Below are positions 1 through 8,952 of a stretch of 64,000 nt of DNA, piece after piece. The stretch is from Marinomonas ostreistagni. GTDB taxonomy: Bacteria > Pseudomonadota > Gammaproteobacteria > Pseudomonadales > Marinomonadaceae. Every line of letters starts with the position of its first letter. Position 1 is the stretch's first letter. A model generated the notes under the pieces. It was not told where the DNA came from, made no database searches, and saw nothing but the letters and a program-made list of their open reading frames with translations. Where the stretch lies: contig NZ_JAFEKF010000004.1 of the NCBI RefSeq assembly GCF_016888445.1, positions 62,001 to 126,000 on the forward strand. Reading direction: 5' to 3'. Made by a program: the position numbers and the translations under genes.

Positions 1-6
1 ACAGCA

Positions 7-486
7 GTGCAGCAATCGAGTTCTAGTACCATGTTGGCACAAGAGTTTCTGACATTTGTACTCGGGGATGAAACCTACGGTCTAGATATTATGACCGTGA
101 AAGAAATTCGCGGTTACGAAAGCGCCACCAAAATAGCCAATGCGCCAAGCTATATTAAGGGTGTCATCAATTTGCGTGGCGATATCGTACCGATTATCGA
201 TCTACGTATTAAGTTTGGCATCGGTGAAGCGACCTATAATGAATGGACTATCGTCATCATGCTCAATGTCAAAGATCGTATTGTCGGTATTGTCGTCGAC
301 AGTGTCTCTGATGTGATGAACTTTGATGCAGAAGACATTCGTCCGGCACCAGAGTTTGGTGTCACATTTGACAGTCGTTACTTGCATGGCTTAGCGAGCA
401 TGGATGAGCAAATGATCATCATTGTGGACATCGAAGAGCTGATCTCCAGTGATGAATTAGGTTTATTTGATACGGCGCATGCCTAA
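7..486 (+). CDS. cheW: Chemotaxis coupling protein CheW
   Basis: CheW is a cytoplasmic SH3-like adaptor that links the CheA kinase to chemoreceptor tips. The protein reads as a single CheW domain of normal size (about 159 residues). It contains the typical FLTFVLGDETYGLD opening, the VKEIRGYE segment, the YIKGVINLRGDIVPIIDLR core and a C-terminal IIIVDIEEL strand. The start is uncertain. GTG at 7 is the first start codon in the window, but the frame stays open to base 1, so the gene may begin outside; an internal ATG lies at 31. It stands 23 bases before a receptor gene and heads the visible part of a chemosensory operon whose kinase and response regulator are presumably upstream. The family call is secure; the exact start is not. 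Confidence 0.93.
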   Translation: MQQSSSSTMLAQEFLTFVLGDETYGLDIMTVKEIRGYESATKIANAPSYIKGVINLRGDIVPIIDLRIKFGIGEATYNEWTIVIMLNVKDRIVGIVVDSVSDVMNFDAEDIRPAPEFGVTFDSRYLHGLASMDEQMIIIVDIEELISSDELGLFDTAHA

Positions 487-509
487 TAATTTGATAAGGA
501 CAATACACC

Positions 510-2690
510 ATGGGTGGATTTAATAATCTTAGCCTGACATTAAAATTTTGTGTGTTAGGTTTATTTGTTGCGCTGGCCATTGCGATTCCGACCAAGCTTT
601 TTTATGACTATGAACAGGTAGCTATCAATGCCTCTCAGCATGAAATGCAAACGCTACAGTATGCACAGCAGCTCAGCCAAATAGCTGAACTATTACGGCA
701 ACAGAACTCTCAAGCCCTTGCCAATAATGAGGCTGGTGGCGGCTCGGTATCGCCACAAAATCTACAGCAGCAGTTGGCTACCTTGCAGCAGTCGCTCGCG
801 GCCCATCAAGCCAGTGCGCCCATCCAAATGAATCATGAACAAGCGGTCATGCGCAGTAGTTTTCTAATCATCGCGGCAGTGGTGTTGGTGGCACTGTTAA
901 TTTCAGTTTGGGTGATTCGAAGTGTCACGCGTCCGATTCGTCTACAGCTTGGTGCGATCCGTCAAATTGCTGAAGGTGACTATAATGTAGAGCTCAATAC
1001 TAAACGCAAAGATGAGTTAGGGCAGCTCAACCAAGGCCTTGTCGGTATGGCCAGTAGCTTTGCTCAAGGGCGTAGCGAACGTGAGCGTGAAGAGGCTGAA
1101 AAAGAGCAGCGTATGTTATCAGCGATGCGTGTCGAAGCGGCGCTGAATGCGACCTCAACTAACGTTATGATTGCCGATGCAGAGCGCAATATTATCTACA
1201 TGAACCAGTCAGTAGAAGATATGTTGCGTGCGGTCGAGAGCGATTTGCGCCAAGCCTTGCCGCACTTCTCGGTCGACACCATCGTTGGCAGTAATATGGA
1301 TATTTTCCATAAAAATCCTGCCCATCAAAAGCATCTACTACAAGCGTTGACAGGGCGTTTTGAAAGCAACATTACCGTCGCAGGCTTGCACTTTAGATTA
1401 ACGGCAAACCCGATTTATGACGCCACTGGAGAGCGTATTGGCTCCGTTGTGGAATGGTTGGATCGCACCGCAGAAGTAGGGGCTCAGCAGGAAGTCGGCG
1501 AAATCGTGAAGCAAGCCGCTGCAGGTAACTTTACCGTACGAGTCAAAGAGACGGGCAAAAATGACTTTATGCTCTTCCTTGCACAATCCCTAAACCAACT
1601 GATGAGCACTGCCGACGAAGGGTTAGCAGATATTGCTCGAGTCTTAATGGCTATGTCGGATGGGGATATGAGTGCGCGTATTACACAAGACTACAGTGGG
1701 CAGTTTGACGACCTTAAGCGCTACTGTAATCAGACCAGCGAAAACTTGTCGACCATGATTGGTCAGATCCGCAGCGCGGCAGAAACAATCAATGCGGCGG
1801 CGACTGAGATTGCACAAGGTAATTCGGATTTGTCCAACCGTACCGAAACACAAGCCTCAAGTCTTGAAGAGACTGCTTCGAGTATGGAAGAGATCACCGC
1901 GACCGTGCGTTTGAATGCTGACAATGCACAACAAGCCAATGTACTGGCCAGTGATGCGTCCAAAGTCGCTGAGCAGGGTGGTGTGATCATCGCTCAAGTG
2001 GTGACAACCATGGGCTCCATCAACGATTCGGCGCGTAAGATCTCCGACATTATTGGCGTCATTGATGGCATCGCGTTCCAGACTAATATCTTAGCCTTGA
2101 ATGCGGCGGTAGAAGCGGCTCGGGCGGGCGAACAAGGCCGTGGATTTGCGGTCGTTGCCTCTGAAGTGCGCACCTTGGCGCAGCGTTCGGCCAACGCCGC
2201 CAAAGACATTAAATCGCTGATTTCGGATTCGGTCGCCAAAATTACGGATGGTAATGAACTGGTGAATCAATCTGGTGACACCATGGGACAGATTGTTGAG
2301 GCGATTAAACAGGTCAATATGCTGATGTCGGATATCGCGTCCGCATCTGCACAGCAGGCTTCGGGCATTGATGAAATCAACCGTGCTGTGACGCAAATGG
2401 ACGAGATGACTCAGCAAAATGCTGCCCTAGTCGAAGAAGCTGCCGCGTCAGCGGAAAGCCTTAAATCTCAAGCTGGGCATTTAGAAGATGAAGTCGCGCG
2501 CTTTGTCTTAGATGAGAACGATCGCAGTCCAGTTTCAACACCATTAGCGTTATCGCATCATGACAGTGAGGTCAGTAGAACCGTGGCCAAGGCCAGTGTA
2601 TCGTCAGCAAGCCGCAAGCCAAAGATGAGTCCTAAGGCACCTGATCAAAATAATGAGGCGCTCAACGATGATGACTGGGAAGAGTTCTAA
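510..2690 (+). CDS. Methyl-accepting chemotaxis receptor with PAS domain and C-terminal CheR-tether pentapeptide
   Basis: This is a transmembrane chemoreceptor of 726 residues. TM1 lies at about 11-28 and TM2 at about 117-136. The periplasmic loop between them is short and Gln-rich (about 85 residues), too small for a usual ligand-binding domain. A HAMP domain follows (about 137-190), then a PAS domain (about 210-325, motifs [15 protein letters not shown] and [20 protein letters not shown]), HAMP-like helices to about 430, and a methyl-accepting signalling domain with the conserved hairpin tip ([22 protein letters not shown]). The last residues are DDDWEEF, matching the xWxxF pentapeptide that tethers CheR and CheB. 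Sensing is probably through the cytoplasmic PAS domain; its ligand or cofactor cannot be read from sequence. It sits between cheW and cheR, which suggests it is the dedicated receptor of this array. Confidence 0.93.
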   Translation: MGGFNNLSLTLKFCVLGLFVALAIAIPTKLFYDYEQVAINASQHEMQTLQYAQQLSQIAELLRQQNSQALANNEAGGGSVSPQNLQQQLATLQQSLAAHQASAPIQMNHEQAVMRSSFLIIAAVVLVALLISVWVIRSVTRPIRLQLGAIRQIAEGDYNVELNTKRKDELGQLNQGLVGMASSFAQGRSEREREEAEKEQRMLSAMRVEAALNATSTNVMIADAERNIIYMNQSVEDMLRAVESDLRQALPHFSVDTIVGSNMDIFHKNPAHQKHLLQALTGRFESNITVAGLHFRLTANPIYDATGERIGSVVEWLDRTAEVGAQQEVGEIVKQAAAGNFTVRVKETGKNDFMLFLAQSLNQLMSTADEGLADIARVLMAMSDGDMSARITQDYSGQFDDLKRYCNQTSENLSTMIGQIRSAAETINAAATEIAQGNSDLSNRTETQASSLEETASSMEEITATVRLNADNAQQANVLASDASKVAEQGGVIIAQVVTTMGSINDSARKISDIIGVIDGIAFQTNILALNAAVEAARAGEQGRGFAVVASEVRTLAQRSANAAKDIKSLISDSVAKITDGNELVNQSGDTMGQIVEAIKQVNMLMSDIASASAQQASGIDEINRAVTQMDEMTQQNAALVEEAAASAESLKSQAGHLEDEVARFVLDENDRSPVSTPLALSHHDSEVSRTVAKASVSSASRKPKMSPKAPDQNNEALNDDDWEEF

Positions 2691-2695
2691 ATACG

Positions 2696-3493
2696 ATGGA
2701 GCGCGAATTTCGCTATACCCCAGCCGATTTTAATCGCGTACGCGAGGTGCTGTTACAACTGACTGGCATTAAGTTAGCGGACAGCAAGGATTCGTTGGTC
2801 TACAGCCGATTAGTGCCGAGGATACGTGTGCTGAAGCTCAATGAAATGCGCCAATATGTGGCGTATCTAGCGGCGCACCCAGACGAAGAAGAGCATTTTA
2901 TTAATTGCTTGACGACCAATCTGACGTCCTTTTTTCGTGAGCCGCATCATTTTGAGATTCTATCGGACTTCATTGCCAGTGGAGAGAAAGTAGAGCGTAT
3001 CTGGTGTACCGCATCGAGTACGGGCGAAGAGCCCTATTCAATAGCGATGGCACTGGTACAGCACTATCAACGCTTTGATATCTCCACTCGTGTATTGGCC
3101 TCCGACATTGACAGTCGTGTGTTGGCTAAAGCAGCAATGGGGGTATACCCATTAGACAAAGTGGCAGGGCTTGCCAATAAAGAGCGTTTCTTTTTACGTG
3201 GTAAAGGCAAGCATCTTGGACAAGCCAAAGTGGTGCCTGCATTGCGAGAATTAATCGATTTTCAGCGTATTAATCTGCTGGATCAGCAGTACCCTGAAGC
3301 GACCAAGAGCGATGTCATTTTTTGTCGTAATGTCATGATTTATTTTGATAAGGATCATCAAGGAGAGATTTTGTCGCGATTATTAGCCAAACTGCGTCCA
3401 GGCGGACTGTATATTGCTGGGCATTCTGAGAACTTTTCGCAATACGGCCACCTGATGAAGCCCATCGGCCGCACAGCCTACATCAAACTGTAG
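2696..3493 (+). CDS. cheR: Chemoreceptor glutamate methyltransferase CheR
   Basis: CheR methylates glutamates on chemoreceptors using S-adenosylmethionine and so sets adaptation. At 265 residues it has normal length. The N-terminal helical domain ends in TNLTSFFREPHHF (about 74-86). The SAM-binding segment WCTASSTGEEPYSIAM lies at about 103-118, and a late VIFCRNVMIYFD motif completes the methyltransferase fold. ATG is only 5 bases after the receptor stop codon, so translation is probably coupled. The partner receptor ends in a WxxF tether, which suggests this enzyme binds it directly, as CheR2 does in the Pseudomonas Che2 system (family knowledge, not shown here). Confidence 0.95.
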   Translation: MEREFRYTPADFNRVREVLLQLTGIKLADSKDSLVYSRLVPRIRVLKLNEMRQYVAYLAAHPDEEEHFINCLTTNLTSFFREPHHFEILSDFIASGEKVERIWCTASSTGEEPYSIAMALVQHYQRFDISTRVLASDIDSRVLAKAAMGVYPLDKVAGLANKERFFLRGKGKHLGQAKVVPALRELIDFQRINLLDQQYPEATKSDVIFCRNVMIYFDKDHQGEILSRLLAKLRPGGLYIAGHSENFSQYGHLMKPIGRTAYIKL

Positions 3494-3504
3494 TAAGGTC
3501 TATT

Positions 3505-4119
3505 TTGACGCAATCAAGCGCGGCCACACAAACGCCCGCAACACGTACTTTTTTGGATCATCAATTCCAAAAAGTGGCCCATAAAGTGTTGCCCGGAGAG
3601 TTCTATGCTACGGATCAAGAGGTGATGATTACCACGCTGTTAGGCTCATGTGTCACAGTGTGCTTGTTTGACCTTGATGCCAAGGTTGGTGGTATGAACC
3701 ATTTTCTATTGCCTGATGGCGTGCCTGAGAATGATTTACTTTCTTCAGCGGGGCGCTACGGCGTGCATGCAATGGAACTGTTGATTAATGACATCGTCAA
3801 GTTGGGCGGGCGACGTGCCAATTTAAGAGCTAAAGTATTTGGTGGCGCCAATGTTTTGCAAGCGATGACCCATAGTCAGGTAGGGGATGAAAATGTGCGC
3901 TTTGTACAAAGCTTCTTAAAACGCGAGCTGATCCCTGTCGATGCTTACGATGTGTTGGGGCGTTTTCCCCGTAAGGTAAACTTCTTCCCTACGTCGGGAA
4001 GAGTCATGATGAAAAAGCTTACTTCATATTATGATGATGAGTTGATAACCGAAGAAATGCGTTATCGCGAAAAAGTTCGCCAGCGCCGCGATCGCTCTGG
4101 TGACATAGATATATTTTAA
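3505..4119 (+). CDS. cheD: Chemoreceptor glutamine deamidase CheD
   Basis: CheD deamidates specific receptor glutamines to glutamates, creating methylation sites. The 204-residue protein has the catalytic Cys49 in TTLLGSCVTVCLFD and His66 in GGMNHFLLP. A later FGGANVL segment and an NFFPTSGRVMMKK stretch are typical of the family. The best start is TTG at 3505, with an AAGG ribosome site about 9 bases upstream; no nearby ATG keeps the N-terminus. It lies 11 bases after cheR and 15 bases before cheB. An operon with both cheD and cheB implies full adaptation control. Confidence 0.94.
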   Translation: MTQSSAATQTPATRTFLDHQFQKVAHKVLPGEFYATDQEVMITTLLGSCVTVCLFDLDAKVGGMNHFLLPDGVPENDLLSSAGRYGVHAMELLINDIVKLGGRRANLRAKVFGGANVLQAMTHSQVGDENVRFVQSFLKRELIPVDAYDVLGRFPRKVNFFPTSGRVMMKKLTSYYDDELITEEMRYREKVRQRRDRSGDIDIF

Positions 4120-4134
4120 GATGGAAGACGTTAC

Positions 4135-5166
4135 ATGGTGAGTAAATTAATAAAAGTCTTGATCGTCGACGACTCAGAGCTGATTCGACGGATCTTGCAG
4201 CAGATAATCAGCGAAGACCCACAGCTTCATGTAGTGGCAACTGCGCGTGATGCGTTTGAAGCCAAAGAAATGGTGCGTGAGCTTAAACCTGATGTCATTA
4301 CCCTAGATGTAGAAATGCCTAAAGTAGACGGCTTGCGCTTTTTAGAAGTACTAATGAAAGCACAGCCGACACCGGTAGTGATGATTTCTACGTTAACACG
4401 AGCGAACGCCGACGTGACATTGCGTGCGTTAGAGTTAGGCGCAGTCGATTATATCCCTAAACCTACCGCGGATGAGCAAGCCTTATTGCAGCATTACGCG
4501 AGCACGGTGATTCAAAAGGTAAAACAGGCCGCTAAGAGTCGCTCGTTTACGCCAGTGCCTACCGCAAAAAAAGCCGCCAATGCCAGTGAATTAAGCAGTA
4601 ATCGAGTGTTGGCAATTGGGGCCTCAACTGGTGGCACTGAAGCGATTCGTAGTGTGTTACAGCAGTTGCCGGCGCAGCATTTTGCCGTGGTGATGACCCA
4701 ACATATGCCAGCCGGTTTCACCACGACATACGCCGCACGTCTAGACAGTACGACCGATTTTAAAGTGATTGAAGCCAAAGGTGGCGAGCTGGTGCAACCA
4801 GGTTATGCCTATCTTGCCCCTGGCGACTTTCATCTAAGGGTGGTGCGCAAGGGAAACCAGTTATATACCGATGTGTTTGAAGCTGAAAAAGTCAGCGGCC
4901 ACCGGCCCTCTGTCGATGTGTTGTTTGAATCAATTGCCAAAGAAGTCGGCAAACACGCGCTTGCCACCCTGTTAACAGGGATGGGGCGAGACGGCGCTAA
5001 GGGGTTGAAGAAAATCCACGATCAAGGTGCTTATACTGTCGCACAAGATGAAGAAAGTTGTGTCGTATTTGGTATGCCAAGAGAAGCGATTGAGCTGGGG
5101 GCGGCTACCAAGGTAGCGGCGCTTGACCGAATTGGAGCCACCTTAATCGATGCCGCCAAGCGTTAA
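4135..5166 (+). CDS. cheB: Chemotaxis response regulator / receptor methylesterase CheB
   Basis: CheB removes methyl groups from receptors (and can deamidate) when phosphorylated by CheA. The 343-residue protein begins with a receiver domain (about 5-125): acidic pocket VDD at 11-13, phosphoacceptor Asp58 in TLDVEMPKVDG, and KP at 109-110. After a linker comes the esterase domain with the expected triad Ser164 (GASTGG), His190 (TQHMPAGFT) and Asp286 (GMGRDGAKG). All key residues are present, so it should be active. It is the last gene of the visible chemosensory operon; the 80-base gap afterwards separates it from zapE. Confidence 0.96.
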   Translation: MVSKLIKVLIVDDSELIRRILQQIISEDPQLHVVATARDAFEAKEMVRELKPDVITLDVEMPKVDGLRFLEVLMKAQPTPVVMISTLTRANADVTLRALELGAVDYIPKPTADEQALLQHYASTVIQKVKQAAKSRSFTPVPTAKKAANASELSSNRVLAIGASTGGTEAIRSVLQQLPAQHFAVVMTQHMPAGFTTTYAARLDSTTDFKVIEAKGGELVQPGYAYLAPGDFHLRVVRKGNQLYTDVFEAEKVSGHRPSVDVLFESIAKEVGKHALATLLTGMGRDGAKGLKKIHDQGAYTVAQDEESCVVFGMPREAIELGAATKVAALDRIGATLIDAAKR

Positions 5167-5246
5167 TCTAGGCTGGGACTGTGAATTGCTCTAACAGCTC
5201 GCTACAATGGCGGCTTTGATCGCACCGCACGAAACAAGGTCCGCTT

Positions 5247-6386
5247 TTGTCACAGTCTCCTTTTACCCTTTACCAAACGCGCGTGAGTCAGGGTCGCATC
5301 GAGCACTCTGAAGCTCAGCAAGCGGCTTTATCCGCGCTCAATGATTTGTGGGTTCGTCTCACGGCACAACAGGCGTCATCGTCTTCGGTCAGTCCGCTTG
5401 GCGTTTATTTGTGGGGTAGCGTTGGGCGTGGCAAGACGATGCTGATGGATCTTTTCTTTGCCTCTTTACCCGCTGGCGTCGGCCGTCGACAGCACTTTCA
5501 TCATTTCATGGCGGCATTGCACAAAGAGCTAAATACCACTTTTGGCGTCGCTAATCCGTTACAGCAAATTGCCGCTCGTATGGCGCGTGAGGTAAAGGTG
5601 ATTTGCTTTGATGAGTTTTTTGTCAACGATATCGCCGATGCGATGTTGCTGGGAAACCTGATCCAAGCCCTATTTGAAGAGGGGGTCCATCTGGTGGCAA
5701 CGTCTAATATTCCAGTGGTTGAGCTGTTTCAAAATCAATTACAAAAGCAACGCTTTGCACCAACCATTGCGTTAATGTCAGAGCACTTAGAGGTGTTTCA
5801 TGTGACGGGTGATAAGGATTACCGCTTTCGTTTGCCGATCGAGCTGCCGGTGTACTTCGAGTCATTCAGGGCATTGCAAGAGCAAGTGTTGTCACAACTC
5901 TTCGCGGCGCAAGACGCGGTATTGGGTGAGCTTAAAGTTAATCACCGCCCGCTTGAGTTTCAAGCGAAAAACCCGCATGCCCTTTGGTGTCACTTTGATG
6001 AATTGTGCGAGAAACCACGTTCCTCTCAAGATTACATGTCTTTAGCGCAGCAGTTTGATACCTTGGTGATTAGTCATATTCCAGAATTGAGTAGCGAGCC
6101 TTATGAGCAAATAAAAGCACGTGGTACGGAAGATAGTGCGTTAGGCTCTGGGGCAACCGGTGAGCGGCGCGTGGCATTGGGTATTCATGACGATGCGGTA
6201 AGACGTTTTATTAGTTTGGTAGACGAGTGCTATGACCAAGGTGTGTGTGTGATTTTTCAAGCTCAGTGTCCCCTAGATCAGCTCTACCAAAATGGCGTGC
6301 TGACGTTTGAGTTTCGACGCACCTACAGCCGTATTAGCGAAATGCAGACACAAGGCTATCATTTGCGCCAAACGAGCACTCAGTAG
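5247..6386 (+). CDS. zapE: AFG1-like P-loop ATPase, ZapE type
   Basis: ZapE/YhcM is an AFG1-family ATPase that associates with the Z ring in E. coli. The protein (379 residues, normal length) has Walker A GSVGRGKT at 57-64 followed by MDLFFASLP, the HFHHFMAALHKEL block, and Walker B VICFDEFFVNDIADAM (about 118-133). The sensor-like ATSNIP segment and the C-terminal FEFRRTYSRISEM motif also match. The start is inferred as TTG at 5247, with AAGGT about 9 bases upstream; the first in-frame ATG is far downstream of the conserved N-terminus. It follows cheB in the same direction but is not functionally linked to chemotaxis as far as I can tell. Confidence 0.9.
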   Translation: MSQSPFTLYQTRVSQGRIEHSEAQQAALSALNDLWVRLTAQQASSSSVSPLGVYLWGSVGRGKTMLMDLFFASLPAGVGRRQHFHHFMAALHKELNTTFGVANPLQQIAARMAREVKVICFDEFFVNDIADAMLLGNLIQALFEEGVHLVATSNIPVVELFQNQLQKQRFAPTIALMSEHLEVFHVTGDKDYRFRLPIELPVYFESFRALQEQVLSQLFAAQDAVLGELKVNHRPLEFQAKNPHALWCHFDELCEKPRSSQDYMSLAQQFDTLVISHIPELSSEPYEQIKARGTEDSALGSGATGERRVALGIHDDAVRRFISLVDECYDQGVCVIFQAQCPLDQLYQNGVLTFEFRRTYSRISEMQTQGYHLRQTSTQ

Positions 6387-6490
6387 GTAAAGTTATTGGC
6401 AGCTATGATGTAAAAGTTGCTTTCAATCAATAGGCTATCAATTTTTAGGCATAAACTTAGTAGTGTTAGGCTACTGAGTGTAGGAATAAC

Positions 6491-8077
6491 ATGGCAATCA
6501 TCCAACAGATCATTCGTGCCGATTTACGGCGTTTGATACTACTGCTTACCATAGGTAGTGTGTTGTTGAGCTTGGGGAACAGCTACTGGGCGATTTACAA
6601 CGAGCAAAAACAGCTTATGGTTAATGCTACGCTTGAATCCAATCGCCGCTACGCCGCCAAAATAGCGGCCTCCGCCGAAACAATGTTGCTTTCCGCACAA
6701 AAGCAAATCGCCTACTCATCGGTGCTGTTATCAGACAAACGCATGGGGCGATCTTACGCCGAAAGCGAAGTGCACCGCATTGTGAATCAATCAGATCTGT
6801 TTAACTCCGCCATTGTGGTGAATCAAAATGCCCAAGTTGCTGCCATTTGGCCACAGGATATTGTGCCAGCAGGATATGTGCTACCGGAAAACACTCGACA
6901 GTCGTTTTACGCTAAAGATCCGCTGATTACGGATCCCTTTCATTCGGTATCTGGTAACACGCTGATCAGTATTTCGCATCCTATTTGGGGCGATGGTGGA
7001 CGTTATTTAGGGTACGTTTCTGGCACCATTTACCTCAATGAAAATGGTTCTCTTGCACGCCTAATGCGCGATCATTTCTTTGAGGATGAGACTTACCTGT
7101 ATGTGGTCGACCGTCATGGCGAGTTGATATTCCACGCGGATAAAAAGCGCATTGGCGAGAATGTCTCGTATATGCCCTTTATTCAGCAGGTGACAGACGG
7201 ACGTGGTGGTGCACGTGAACTGATTAATTCGCTCGATGTTGATATGTTAGCTGGGTATTCACCCATCACCTCAGCACAGTGGGGCGTTGTGGTGCAGCGA
7301 CCCAAAGCCAGTGTGATGGAAGGGATTAATACGCAGGTATTACAAGTGTTTTGGCGCAGTTTGCCAGTGGCGTTATTAACCATTTTAGGCATCTGGTTTT
7401 TTGCCTATATGATTACTCGCCCTTTGACCCAGTTAGCGCGCAGCGTTAGCAACATCAATGATGAACAGGTGCAACACGGAATTTTATCGATCCGCGCTTG
7501 GTATTACGAAGCCGCTCAGCTAAAAATCGCTATCCTGCACGGCATTGGCTTACTTAATGAACGTATTCATGAGCTTGATAACGACAGTCATACCGATCCG
7601 ATGACAGGACTTTATAATCGTCGTGGCATGCAGCGTATTTTAGACGATTTTGAGTCGCAGCAAGCTTGTTTTGCGGTGCTAGCACTGGATATCGACCACT
7701 TCAAACAGGTCAACGATCGTTTTGGCCATGATGTGGGGGACTTAGTGATCACCGAGTTAGCCCGCATTATGCAGCAGTCCTTGGCTGATACCGGCATTGC
7801 GTGTCGTGTTGGTGGCGAGGAGTTTTTAGTCTTTCTACCGCACACATCGCTTGAGCGAGCGCTTGATCAAGCCCAATCCTTGTGTGAAACCATCGCTTTA
7901 TCGCCCATGCCCAAAGTGCGACACATCACGGTTTCAATCGGTGTCAGTGGCGTTCAGCACTGCGCTAGCATGCGGGATATTGATGTGGCCATTAAACAGG
8001 CTGATACCGCACTGTATGCCGCCAAAAATGCAGGGCGAAACTGTGTGCGCAGTGGCGCCTTAGCGATCAGAGATTAG
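6491..8077 (+). CDS. Membrane diguanylate cyclase (dCache-type sensor + GGDEF)
   Basis: This enzyme should make cyclic di-GMP from two GTP in response to an extracytoplasmic signal. The 528-residue protein has an N-terminal membrane helix (about 15-35), a large periplasmic region with Cache-like motifs (about 40-290), a second helix (about 298-318), a short linker and a C-terminal GGDEF domain. The domain starts at DPMTGLYNRRGM; the active-site loop is GGEEF at 441-445, which is catalytically competent. No RxxD inhibitory site is seen at the usual spacing before GGEEF, so feedback inhibition may be absent. Its ligand is unknown. It stands alone, with fdhD converging from the other strand 14 bases later. 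Confidence 0.92.
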   Translation: MAIIQQIIRADLRRLILLLTIGSVLLSLGNSYWAIYNEQKQLMVNATLESNRRYAAKIAASAETMLLSAQKQIAYSSVLLSDKRMGRSYAESEVHRIVNQSDLFNSAIVVNQNAQVAAIWPQDIVPAGYVLPENTRQSFYAKDPLITDPFHSVSGNTLISISHPIWGDGGRYLGYVSGTIYLNENGSLARLMRDHFFEDETYLYVVDRHGELIFHADKKRIGENVSYMPFIQQVTDGRGGARELINSLDVDMLAGYSPITSAQWGVVVQRPKASVMEGINTQVLQVFWRSLPVALLTILGIWFFAYMITRPLTQLARSVSNINDEQVQHGILSIRAWYYEAAQLKIAILHGIGLLNERIHELDNDSHTDPMTGLYNRRGMQRILDDFESQQACFAVLALDIDHFKQVNDRFGHDVGDLVITELARIMQQSLADTGIACRVGGEEFLVFLPHTSLERALDQAQSLCETIALSPMPKVRHITVSIGVSGVQHCASMRDIDVAIKQADTALYAAKNAGRNCVRSGALAIRD

Positions 8078-8091
8078 TTATCTGACTCGTT

Positions 8092-8880
8092 TTAGTCAAA
8101 GTGACGCGGCTCGGCACGACGCGGTAGATGCACGAGATGCAACCCATATTGTTTGGCTTGGGTGACGGCTAATGTACTCGGTGACGCCAAGTGGCCAAGG
8201 CTTGCAACCTGTGCTCGTACCGCTTTTAAAATCAATTCGGTGCTACAACGGCTCGACATCAAAATATGGCAGCCGGCCATATTTTGACCGGCCATCATGG
8301 CTTTGCCAATTAGTTTATCCAGCGCATTATGACGACCAATATCTTCGGCAAAGGCCAAGTAATCACCCTCTGCACTGAGCAGCATAGCGCCATGGATAGC
8401 ACCAGACACAGCGCCCACTTGCTGATGTTCATCAAATGCAGCTTTAGCAGCTAACCATTGGTGGTCGGTCAGTGCTGCACTGGGTGTGAGGGAGGGCATT
8501 TCAGGAAAGCTTTGTTCGATCGCTTCAATGCCACATAAGCCGCAGCCACTGGTGCCTTTACGTTGGCGCATAACGCCGGAAGCACGATGTTGCGCGCGCC
8601 CTGTAAGCTCAATATTGGCGCGAATGTGTTCGGGTAGTTGCTGGCCTTGTGCGGGGGCTGACTCTAAGGTGATATCAAGAATTTCATTGGCTTGTTTAAT
8701 GATACCTTCAGAGTGAGCGAAGCCTGTGATGAAGGCTTCAATATCAATCGGGGTAATCATGATGACGGCATAATTGAGCTCGTTGATACTGATGGCAATC
8801 GGGACTTCTTCGACCAGCTCGACGGCATGCGATTGGCCGCTAGAAAGATAGCTTTGCGTTCGAGTGCCAGTGTAATCCAT
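8092..8880 (-). CDS. fdhD: Formate dehydrogenase accessory sulfurtransferase FdhD
   Basis: FdhD transfers sulfur from IscS to the molybdenum cofactor of formate dehydrogenases. The protein contains the family block EEVPIAISINELNYAVIMITP, the HSEGII motif, and the reactive CxxC pair Cys113/Cys116 in SGCGLCGIEAI. The AEDIGRHNALDKLIG and SSRCSTELILKA motifs of the nucleotide-binding half are also present. I prefer the ATG at 8880 (262 residues) because an AAGGGG ribosome site lies 9 bases upstream. The frame stays open upstream to 8940 (282 residues). It follows the FAN1-like nuclease gene by 72 bases (12 with the long start) and is probably co-transcribed. No formate dehydrogenase structural gene is in the window, so its client is elsewhere. 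Confidence 0.93.
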   Translation of the reverse strand: MDYTGTRTQSYLSSGQSHAVELVEEVPIAISINELNYAVIMITPIDIEAFITGFAHSEGIIKQANEILDITLESAPAQGQQLPEHIRANIELTGRAQHRASGVMRQRKGTSGCGLCGIEAIEQSFPEMPSLTPSAALTDHQWLAAKAAFDEHQQVGAVSGAIHGAMLLSAEGDYLAFAEDIGRHNALDKLIGKAMMAGQNMAGCHILMSSRCSTELILKAVRAQVASLGHLASPSTLAVTQAKQYGLHLVHLPRRAEPRHFD

Positions 8881-8952
8881 AGCCGATAACCCCTTAATTA
8901 ATAACTGTTTAACCGTCATCTTAAGATAAGTTGAAGACAAAATCTTGTCTGT

